From IMG/VR virus record IMGVR_UViG_3300027972_000007, positions 106,171 to 170,170 of that record: a stretch of 64,000 nucleotides of DNA. One strand, 5' to 3'. The notes under the pieces were generated by a model. That model was not told where the DNA came from and did not search any database. It saw only the letters and a program-made list of their open reading frames with translations. A program made the translations under genes and the position numbers. Positions 58,091-64,000 of this stretch are shown in pieces (the first letter of the stretch is position 1; every line of letters starts with the position of its first letter). Origin of the DNA: a virus.

Positions 58091-59056
58091 ATGTTAAATA
58101 CTATTACGGTTGAAAAATTACATTCAAGGGATTATAGAGGGAATGTTTATAATCTTGAAGTAGAAGATAATCATAATTATTTTGTTGATGATATTTTAGT
58201 TTCAAATTGTCATGGAGCCAAATCTTATGAAGTTAATAAAATAGGAAAACGTTGTATTAATGCAGATTATAGATTTGGTTTTACTGGTACATTATCAGAT
58301 TCAAAAATTGATAATATGAATATTCAGGCAGTATTAGGAGAAAAAATCTTCGATTTAAAACCAAAAGAATTAATTGAAAAAGGAGTTTTATCAAATGTAC
58401 TTATTGCAAATATTATTTTGAAGTACCCAGAAAATATTTGTTTAGAATTTAAGCCTAAAGTATTTATGATTAACGGTAAAAAAACTATAATAAGGAAATC
58501 TTATATAGAAGAACTCGATTATTTGTATGAAAAGTATGAACATAGAAATAAGATATTAAAGTGGATTTTTAGTAAAATTAAGGATGGAGAAAATTCATTA
58601 ATTCTTGTTAGAAAAATAGAGCATTTAAAAAAGGTTGAGGAATTTTTAATAAATAATTTAGAGAAGGGTAAATATAAAATTTTTGTTGTATATGGAGAGA
58701 CAAAAGCTGCAGAAAGAGAACGTATAAGAAAATTAATGGAAAGTGAAAGTAATATGATTATCGTTTCAAATTTTGCAGTTTTTAAAATGGGTATTAATAT
58801 TAAGAAATTAATGAATGTGGTTTTATATTCTTCTCTAAAAAGCGATATTAGCATTCCACAGGCCATTGGGCGTTCCCTTCGTGCTCATTCTGAAAAAGTA
58901 AAAGCAGTTATATGGGATGTTGTAGACGATCTCAGAATTAAGAAATTTAAAAATTATTGTTTTGTTCATTTTTTAAGAAGGTTAGAATTATATAAAAAAT
59001 ATAATTTCGATTATATAACTAAAGAATTAGAAATTAATAAAATAAAGGAGCTATAA
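58091..59056 (+). CDS. uvsW: UvsW helicase, C-terminal half with C-part of split intein
   Basis: Residues 1-39 are the C-terminal part of an intein: VYNLEVEDNHNYFVDDILVSN (blocks F and G; the usual HN is SN). At residue 40 the helicase resumes with CHGAKSYEV, completing the DE|CH box begun by the N-half at 31358-32344, followed by FGFTGTLSD, SLILVRKIEH, VVYGETK, VVSNFAVFKMGINI and IPQAIGRSLRAH (motifs III-VI of SF2 helicases). The +1 residue is Cys, as required for splicing. The ATG is 2 bases after nrdD. Confidence 0.88.
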   Translation: MLNTITVEKLHSRDYRGNVYNLEVEDNHNYFVDDILVSNCHGAKSYEVNKIGKRCINADYRFGFTGTLSDSKIDNMNIQAVLGEKIFDLKPKELIEKGVLSNVLIANIILKYPENICLEFKPKVFMINGKKTIIRKSYIEELDYLYEKYEHRNKILKWIFSKIKDGENSLILVRKIEHLKKVEEFLINNLEKGKYKIFVVYGETKAAERERIRKLMESESNMIIVSNFAVFKMGINIKKLMNVVLYSSLKSDISIPQAIGRSLRAHSEKVKAVIWDVVDDLRIKKFKNYCFVHFLRRLELYKKYNFDYITKELEINKIKEL

Positions 59057-60298
59057 ATGATTTGCAAATATTGTAATTCAGAAAATGTTATTAAAAAAGG
59101 GTTTAAGAATAAAAAACAAGTATTTTTATGCAAATTATGTGGAAGAAAATTTACAGAAACGAAGTCATTTAAAAATGATGTAATTATACAGCCAAAACAT
59201 AATAAAGTCGAATTCGAGCAGAGTGGCAATAAAGCAGTTGGTACAGTAACATTAATTAAAAAACCAAAAACTTTAGATGAAATTTTATCGTTATTTGATA
59301 TTGATTTAAAAATATGGAAAGTGAATCGTTTTTGTGTTAATAGTTGGGATGTTACAAATGGAGCAGGCGAAACATATACGAATTATCAAGTAAAGGTTTG
59401 GCTTGATAGAATTCAAGATACTTTCAATTATGAATTAATAAAGAATGAGTTTATAGAGTTAGCGAAAAAATATGTACCAACATATAAGAAAATAAAATAT
59501 AGTGAAAAATGTGATGAAAAGAATTTATTGGAAATTAATATTGCAGATTTGCATTTAGGAAAACTTTGTTGGCATGGAGAAACGGGTGAAAATTTTGATA
59601 CAAAAATTGCTCAAGAAAGATTTTTAAATATATTGAAACAATTAATTGAAAGAGTTAAATTTTTTGATTATGAAAGAATTTTATTTCCAGTGGGTAATGA
59701 TTTTTTTAATAGTGATAATTTATTTAATTCAACAACAGCAGGAACACCTCAGGACGATGATTTAAGATGGCAAAAATTATATAAAATCGGAAGGGAATTA
59801 TTAATAAGAGCAATAGATTATTTGAGATTATATGCACCAGTTGATGTGGTAGTAATTCAAGGCAATCACGATTTTCAGCGAATGTATTATTTGGGTGATT
59901 CATTATCGCTTTGGTATAGTCGTTGTGATGATGTTACAGTAAATAATGAACCAAAGACCAGAAAATATTATAAATACGGTAAAGTATTATTAGGGTTTGC
60001 TCATGGAAGTGACGAAAAATTTAAAGAACTTCCGTTAATTATGGCGCAAGAGGCTTCCGATTTATGGAGTGATACGAAATATAGAGAAGTTCATATTGGT
60101 CATTTTCATCATAAGAAAGTAATGAATTTTCTAGAATCAGAAGATTTTAAAGGAATTATGATTAGACAAATGAGTTCTATTACTGGCATAGATGCTTGGC
60201 ATGCTAAAAAAGGTTTTGTCGGGAATATAAAAGCAGCTAATGCATTTTTATGGAATGAGGATAATGGTTTAATTGCTATTTTTGAAGCTAATGTATGA
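59057..60298 (+). CDS. Metallophosphoesterase with N-terminal zinc ribbon
   Basis: A 413-residue protein. Residues 1-35 form an InsA-like zinc ribbon (CKYCNSENVIKKGF...FLCKLCGRKFT). The catalytic domain has IADLHLGKL, VGNDFF (variant of GDxxD), VIQGNHDFQRMY and HIGHFHHKK. Probably a nucleic-acid-associated phosphoesterase; substrate unknown. I recall phage proteins with the middle GDxxN..DN block. Its stop is followed directly by the duplicated regulatory element. Confidence 0.8.
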   Translation: MICKYCNSENVIKKGFKNKKQVFLCKLCGRKFTETKSFKNDVIIQPKHNKVEFEQSGNKAVGTVTLIKKPKTLDEILSLFDIDLKIWKVNRFCVNSWDVTNGAGETYTNYQVKVWLDRIQDTFNYELIKNEFIELAKKYVPTYKKIKYSEKCDEKNLLEINIADLHLGKLCWHGETGENFDTKIAQERFLNILKQLIERVKFFDYERILFPVGNDFFNSDNLFNSTTAGTPQDDDLRWQKLYKIGRELLIRAIDYLRLYAPVDVVVIQGNHDFQRMYYLGDSLSLWYSRCDDVTVNNEPKTRKYYKYGKVLLGFAHGSDEKFKELPLIMAQEASDLWSDTKYREVHIGHFHHKKVMNFLESEDFKGIMIRQMSSITGIDAWHAKKGFVGNIKAANAFLWNEDNGLIAIFEANV

Positions 60299-60299
60299 T

Positions 60300-60425
60300 A
60301 CGTTATTTAGCATCTAGAATTGAGGATAATTTTTAATGTACTTTGATATTACTTTCCAATTATCCTCAATTGTAGGGTGTATTTAAACGTTTAAATAGTA
60401 TAGATTTTAGGTAAATAATAAATAA
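60300..60425 (+). promoter_or_regulatory. Duplicated regulatory element, late-region copy
   Basis: Same layout as at 17336-17460 but on the plus strand: AATTGAGGATAATT (60318-60331) and AATTATCCTCAATT (60358-60371) form a perfect 14-bp inverted repeat with a 26-base loop that includes ACTTTGATATTACTTT, identical in both copies; then GTAGGGTG; the 18-bp palindrome TATTTAAACGTTTAAATA (60380-60397); and GTAAATAATAAA. It precedes the 60443 gene. Confidence 0.8.
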
Positions 60426-60442
60426 TTTAAAAGGATTGGAAT

Positions 60443-60763
60443 ATGAGTAAGAGTTTTTTAGATTATTTGAAGGACGAACAGGGTAAAAAATGGAATAAAA
60501 TAGTTAAAAAGCTAGAAAAAAAGATTAATGATATAGGGGTTCCAATTTTAAGAAAAGAAGCAATAAATATTTCCGATAAAATACTCGAACATGCAGAAAA
60601 TGAAAGAAATGTTTCATTAAAAGAAGAGCAGAAGAATAGTTTAAATCCATTAGAACACGCTATGTTAATTTATGAAGGTTTAGGAAAAACGTCGAAAGGT
60701 AGAGGAACTATTATTAGTGATGATATGAATGATCCTTTAGCACATGCTGCTATGTTATTATGA
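60443..60763 (+). CDS. Hypothetical protein
   Basis: A 106-residue mixed-charge helical protein (start MSKSFLDYLKDEQGKKWNKI) ending DDMNDPLAHAAMLL. It is not recognised. AAAGGA precedes the ATG. The gene is flanked upstream by the special regulatory element and downstream by a strong terminator, so it is a single-gene transcription unit. It shares its control region with the clamp, so it may act with it, but this is speculation. Confidence 0.6.
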   Translation: MSKSFLDYLKDEQGKKWNKIVKKLEKKINDIGVPILRKEAINISDKILEHAENERNVSLKEEQKNSLNPLEHAMLIYEGLGKTSKGRGTIISDDMNDPLAHAAMLL

Positions 60764-60795
60764 AAATTTGAATGATAATTTTAATTTTTGTTTTG

Positions 60796-60832
60796 AAAAA
60801 GGTTTGTTGTGAATAATGACAAACCTTTTTTT
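60796..60832 (+). terminator. Rho-independent terminator
   Basis: A perfect 12-bp stem (AAAAAGGTTTGT at 60796-60807 with ACAAACCTTTTT at 60819-60830), an 11-base loop and a T run. It ends the 60443 unit just before the late promoter. Confidence 0.85.
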
Positions 60833-60836
60833 GTTT

Positions 60837-60844
60837 TATAAATA
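60837..60844 (+). promoter_or_regulatory. T4-type late promoter box TATAAATA
   Basis: An exact TATAAATA right after the terminator and 35 bases before the first virion gene ATG, the expected place for a late promoter read by gp55. Confidence 0.65.
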
Positions 60845-60879
60845 ATTAAAAATAGAAAAATTAGATAGGAGAAATAAAA

Positions 60880-61302
60880 ATGAGCAACATCGTATGTAAC
60901 GAGTGGAAGCAAAAGGTTAATACTTCATCATTATCTGCAGATACTTATAATGTGGCATTAGTAACAAGTGCAATTACATTGAGTTCTGATGATCAGATAA
61001 GAGAAGTAACAAGTTGGTCACAATTATCTGCTATGGAAGTTGTTGGTACTGGTTATGTTGCTGGGGGAAAAGCATTATCTGGTGTTACTATAACTAAAAA
61101 TTCTACAACCGATAAAGGTATTTTTGATGCTGACGATTTAACATGGACAGGCACTACATTATCTGCAGTTCGAGCAGCAATTATTTATAAAAGTACTGGA
61201 GCACCAGTAGCAGGTAAAGTTGATTTCGGAGTTAATAAAACGACATCAAGTGCGTCGTTTATTATAAATTGGAATGCAAATGGAATTTTGGTAATTAATT
61301 AG
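60880..61302 (+). CDS. Virion protein (probable)
   Basis: A 140-residue, Ser/Thr/Gly/Ala-rich beta protein: start MSNIVCNEWKQKV, then NVALVTSAITLSSDDQ, VVGTGYVAGGKALSGVT, KGIFDADDLTWTGTTL, RAAIIYKSTG. It resembles small virion or tail-associated phage proteins with this repeated GTGY..G.AL pattern. It is preceded by a late promoter and strong ribosome binding site (AGGAGA), consistent with a highly expressed structural gene. Confidence 0.6.
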   Translation: MSNIVCNEWKQKVNTSSLSADTYNVALVTSAITLSSDDQIREVTSWSQLSAMEVVGTGYVAGGKALSGVTITKNSTTDKGIFDADDLTWTGTTLSAVRAAIIYKSTGAPVAGKVDFGVNKTTSSASFIINWNANGILVIN

Positions 61303-61315
61303 AAAAGATTATTAA

Positions 61316-62020
61316 ATGACAACTTATAACCAATATTCAGATTTGCCGAATAGTGAATATTTTAAAAAAAATAGTTCTCGTTATAATAATGAACGTGAAT
61401 TTTACGATTTATTATTAACCGAGGCATATAATAAATTTGGTATTTCATTAGTTTATTATACCACGACATACGATACATCTTATAATAAAATTTTTGCAGA
61501 AGATGGAAATAGATTTTTTGTAAGAAAATTTGATATAATGGGTTTTTGTGAAATACCAAAAGAAATGCAATATTGGAATAATTTTGGGATTGAAGATTTA
61601 GATATTTTCCCTATTTTTGTTAGCAAAAGGCATTTTTATAGAGCATCGAGAGTTAGTAATAATACAGCATATACACCTAAAGTTGGTGATGTTATTGAAA
61701 TTTTATATAAAATAATGGATCATGATACAAATTTATATACTAATCATAGTAGATTTTATGAAATAATTGATATAGGTCAAGAAGATGGAATGTTTTTACA
61801 GCAAAAACATACATGGACTTTTATGGTTAGAATATATCGAGATACTCATGTTTTATTGAGTGCATCAACTTCAGCAACAATGACAAATTTGGATGATTAT
61901 ACTAATAAAGATGATGATATTTTTAGTTTGAGTGCTGATATCGATACAGCAAAAAATGATATACTTTATGATAAACCAGATACGGAAACAGGTCAAGATT
62001 CGATTTTTGGTGATTGGTAG
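61316..62020 (+). CDS. Neck protein-like (T4 gp14-like), tentative
   Basis: A 234-residue protein: EREFYDLLLTEAYNKFGISL, then DGNRFFVRKFDIMGFCEIPK and DLDIFPIFVSKRHF. The pattern of an EDxxR..RRFE..EIP segment followed by a beta region recalls gp14-type neck proteins of T4-like phages, about the same length (T4 gp14: 256). The C-terminus is acidic and low-complexity. Call is tentative. Confidence 0.5.
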   Translation: MTTYNQYSDLPNSEYFKKNSSRYNNEREFYDLLLTEAYNKFGISLVYYTTTYDTSYNKIFAEDGNRFFVRKFDIMGFCEIPKEMQYWNNFGIEDLDIFPIFVSKRHFYRASRVSNNTAYTPKVGDVIEILYKIMDHDTNLYTNHSRFYEIIDIGQEDGMFLQQKHTWTFMVRIYRDTHVLLSASTSATMTNLDDYTNKDDDIFSLSADIDTAKNDILYDKPDTETGQDSIFGDW

Positions 62021-62115
62021 AAATTGATTATTATATTTGCAACGAAGGGGTATATGGTATGATTAAAATACTTAAAGTAGAAAGTCTTACTTATTGACCA
62101 GGGTGAGGAGTAATT

Positions 62116-62769
62116 ATGATTAACACAAAATACAGTTACAATGGTGGTATAAAAGCCACCGAACTGAATGCCGTCCAAAGAAAGTATGATCTTTTGGTAG
62201 AGGCGAGGATTGCACTTTATAAAACAGGGATGAAGTCAAGTGCAGATCAAAAGCTGCTTCGAGCTGATTTGTCTGCCTTGCGTATTGCCTGCAATGCAGA
62301 GCAGAATAAACTTCGCACGTTTAAACGTCAGACTTTTCTTGACCGCCCTGCTTCAGAGTTTAACGATACCGAAATAGAAGGTTCTTGTTTCTATCAGGAT
62401 AAACCGTATTCTGATGTTTTTCCTCCTGATATAAAAAATGTTGTATTCAGGAACTGCAATCTTGATAATTGTAATATTCCAATAGGTGCGACAGTAAACG
62501 GAGGGACAAACAAGCACTATAAAACGATGAACGATCAGGAATATTGGATTTTAGATAAACAAGGGAATCCCATTGAACCGAGAGATGCTGCAAGTTTTGA
62601 CAAGTGCGGGTTGAGTAAAGACCCAAAGGATATACCGGTTGAAAAAATTGCCGAACCAATAACGTATACGAATGATCCCAAAAAAATAGAACGGGATAAA
62701 ATTAATTCCTTTCTTGCAGACCCCGAAAAAGTAAAAGCAGCAGCACTTGCAGAGAAAGGAGTTAAGTAA
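62116..62769 (+). CDS. Virion-associated protein of GC-richer tail module
   Basis: A 217-residue protein. Helical N-terminal half (TELNAVQRKYDLLVEARIAL), then a beta segment (IEGSCFYQDKPYSDVFPPDI; VVFRNCNLDNCNIPIGATV) that looks like a short pentapeptide-type or beta-helix turn, then a charged tail. GAGGAG precedes the ATG. From this gene on the base composition and codon use change (more G and C), suggesting horizontal acquisition. Confidence 0.55.
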   Translation: MINTKYSYNGGIKATELNAVQRKYDLLVEARIALYKTGMKSSADQKLLRADLSALRIACNAEQNKLRTFKRQTFLDRPASEFNDTEIEGSCFYQDKPYSDVFPPDIKNVVFRNCNLDNCNIPIGATVNGGTNKHYKTMNDQEYWILDKQGNPIEPRDAASFDKCGLSKDPKDIPVEKIAEPITYTNDPKKIERDKINSFLADPEKVKAAALAEKGVK

Positions 62770-62771
62770 AT

Positions 62772-63788
62772 ATGGCTATCAATTCATATCTTCACGTTAC
62801 TCCTGCTGGTGCAGGAACAAAAGATGGGACTACATGGGCAAAGGCGATGGGAGAGGCTGAATTTGAAGCGCACCTTGAAGGAACGGTTGTTGCAGGAGAC
62901 GTTTATTTTGTAAAGGAAGGAACGTATACCCTTGACAGTGCTATTGATTCTTCCGCAAGAGACGGGACGGCTACCGCTCCAATTGTTATAATAGGGGTTA
63001 AATCAGCTACAACAAACGAAGGGGCAAACGTAGCGTATTCCGATTGGGCAACGGGAGCAAACAGACCGTTTTTTGATTGTGCTACTTATCAATTTTCCGT
63101 TGGAGATTATTATGTAATACGAAATATTGATTTTCAAGGTGAAGCGAGCAATATGGTTAGTGCGGGAATTTCGTGTGTAATTGCTAATTGCAAATTCGAT
63201 CAAGACTATGCGTCGTCCGCTGCAAGATATTCATTATATGTACTTAATTATTGTATAATAATTGGCTGTGAGTTTTTATCTACAAAATGTAACGGAGTGA
63301 TGTTGTACAATGGAGGTTGCAGGGTTTTATATTGTTATTTTCACGATATGCCGGATACTACCGGCGGGTTGGCGCTTCGGTGTGATGCTGCTTTTGAGAC
63401 AATTGCATATAATATCTTTGATACCGTATATGTTGGAATATATACTGGCGGTTACCATTACCATAGTTTCATTAACAACACCTTTTACGAGGCAGCTACC
63501 GGTATTAGTGGCGCGGATAGCAATACGTGTTTAACATTAAACACTATATTTAGCGATTGTGATACCGATGCTATTAAATGGCTAACACAAACCGATATAA
63601 ATTTATTCTGGAATAACAACTTTTATAATAACGGTGATGATTTTGATGGGGTTGACGAAACTACTGTATTTCAGGATTACGCAAAAGTGTCAGGTGATCC
63701 CAAGTTTACGACCGCTGGTAGTGACTTTTCTCTTGATACCGGGAGTCCTTGTCTACAAACTGGCATGAGCATAGAGTTAGGCGTATAG
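62772..63788 (+). CDS. Right-handed beta-helix virion protein
   Basis: A 338-residue protein. The start, LHVTPAGAGTKDGTTWAKAM, is the entry motif of DUF1565/pectate-lyase-like parallel beta-helix domains. It is followed by repeats such as YVIRNIDFQG, CVIANCKFD, CIIIGCEFL, RVLYCYFHD, ETIAYNIFD and NNTFYEAATG, and ends with DPKFTTAGSDFSLDTGSPC. Such folds are usual in tail spikes and host-glycan-degrading or -binding fibres. No obvious catalytic residues can be assigned. Confidence 0.75.
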   Translation: MAINSYLHVTPAGAGTKDGTTWAKAMGEAEFEAHLEGTVVAGDVYFVKEGTYTLDSAIDSSARDGTATAPIVIIGVKSATTNEGANVAYSDWATGANRPFFDCATYQFSVGDYYVIRNIDFQGEASNMVSAGISCVIANCKFDQDYASSAARYSLYVLNYCIIIGCEFLSTKCNGVMLYNGGCRVLYCYFHDMPDTTGGLALRCDAAFETIAYNIFDTVYVGIYTGGYHYHSFINNTFYEAATGISGADSNTCLTLNTIFSDCDTDAIKWLTQTDINLFWNNNFYNNGDDFDGVDETTVFQDYAKVSGDPKFTTAGSDFSLDTGSPCLQTGMSIELGV

Positions 63789-63789
63789 C

Positions 63790-64000
63790 ATGGCAGCTGG
63801 AATGAACATTGGGGCGTGGCAGGGCGGTGTCGGCGTTCCTGGCATGAATATTGGGGCGTGGCAGGGGATTGTAGATGGAGGAGATTCAACAAGCCCAAGT
63901 TTAAGCGAATCAGCAAGCGAATCTGCAAGCCCAAGTTTAAGCGAATCAGCAAGCGAATCTGCAAGCCCAAGTTTAAGCGAATCAGCAAGCGAATCAGCAA
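63790..64000 (+). CDS. Ser/Glu-rich repeat protein (partial, runs off window)
   Basis: At least 70 residues, open to the window end. It has two copies of GMNIGAWQG at the start, then tandem 12-residue units SPSLSESASESA. The repeats look like a flexible, possibly glycosylated stalk, as in adhesins or tail fibres. It follows the beta-helix gene, so a virion appendage is likely. No clear ribosome binding site precedes the ATG. Confidence 0.6.
   Translation, partial: MAAGMNIGAWQGGVGVPGMNIGAWQGIVDGGDSTSPSLSESASESASPSLSESASESASPSLSESASESA
63892..64000 (+). repeat. 36-bp tandem repeat
   Basis: Units begin at 63892, 63928 and 63964; each encodes SPSLSESASESA. The repeats are nearly identical at DNA level, indicating recent expansion, and continue at the window edge. 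Confidence 0.9.

Noticed and set aside
60443-60763. gp33-like late co-activator
   Set aside because: Length and position beside late genes would fit, but I see no sequence feature of gp33, so no name is given.
63677-64000. Minus-strand Leu/Arg/Gly repeat ORF
   Set aside because: It is the reverse reading of the 36-bp repeats of the plus-strand Ser/Glu protein; no start signal.

Overview
This 64-kb window is part of the genome of a large, very AT-rich tailed bacteriophage with a T4-type replication and transcription module. Recognisable T4 homologues are the sliding clamp (gp45), both clamp-loader subunits (gp44, gp62), family B polymerase (gp43), UvsX, UvsY, UvsW, replicative helicase (gp41), primase (gp61), ssDNA-binding protein (gp32), the gp46/gp47 nuclease, late sigma factor (gp55), a FEN/RNase H-type nuclease and a gp4-type head-completion nuclease. 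A class III (anaerobic) ribonucleotide reductase suggests a host that lives without oxygen. The host itself cannot be named from the sequence.

Layout. Nearly everything left of about 34.8 kb lies on the minus strand and everything to the right on the plus strand, with a divergent promoter region near 34.80-34.99 kb. From 0 to 3.65 kb are sugar-nucleotide and glycosyltransferase genes, a YopX-like protein and a metalloprotease-like protein. From about 3.71 to 6.18 kb is a foreign, GC-richer block that looks like an array of seven integron-type gene cassettes, all in one orientation and separated by attC-like inverted sites. From 6.2 to 17.3 kb are small zinc-ribbon and membrane proteins, glycosyltransferases, a lysozyme and the clamp/clamp-loader genes. 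From 17.5 to 31.3 kb come a DHH phosphoesterase, a 7-deazaguanine DNA-modification set (DpdA, FolE, QueD, QueE), a second glycan operon (glycosyltransferases, dehydrogenases) and a large TerD-associated protein. UvsW-N and UvsY lie at 31.4-32.8 kb. The plus-strand half (35-60.3 kb) holds recombination, replication, DNA methylation and nucleotide metabolism genes. From 60.4 kb virion genes begin; from 62.1 kb base composition shifts to a GC-richer tail-fibre-like module ending in a Ser/Glu-rich repeat protein cut by the window edge.

The main unusual observations are these. (1) The cassette array inside a phage genome. (2) The UvsW helicase is split into two genes 26 kb apart on opposite strands; each half carries half of an intein, and the break falls inside the DE|CH box, so protein trans-splicing is predicted. 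(3) A tandem array of three covarying hairpins at 28.51-28.73 kb has no obvious known family. (4) A ~125-bp regulatory element occurs twice, in opposite orientation, upstream of the clamp gene and upstream of the first late gene block. (5) A ~32-bp AT-rich motif recurs in at least six intergenic places.

Expression. T4-like TATAAATA late boxes and a gp55-like sigma factor are both present, as are a few host-type TTGACT-17-TATATT promoters. Most genes are packed with ATGA or TAATG overlaps and so are probably translationally coupled. All function calls are from sequence reading only; no database search was run.
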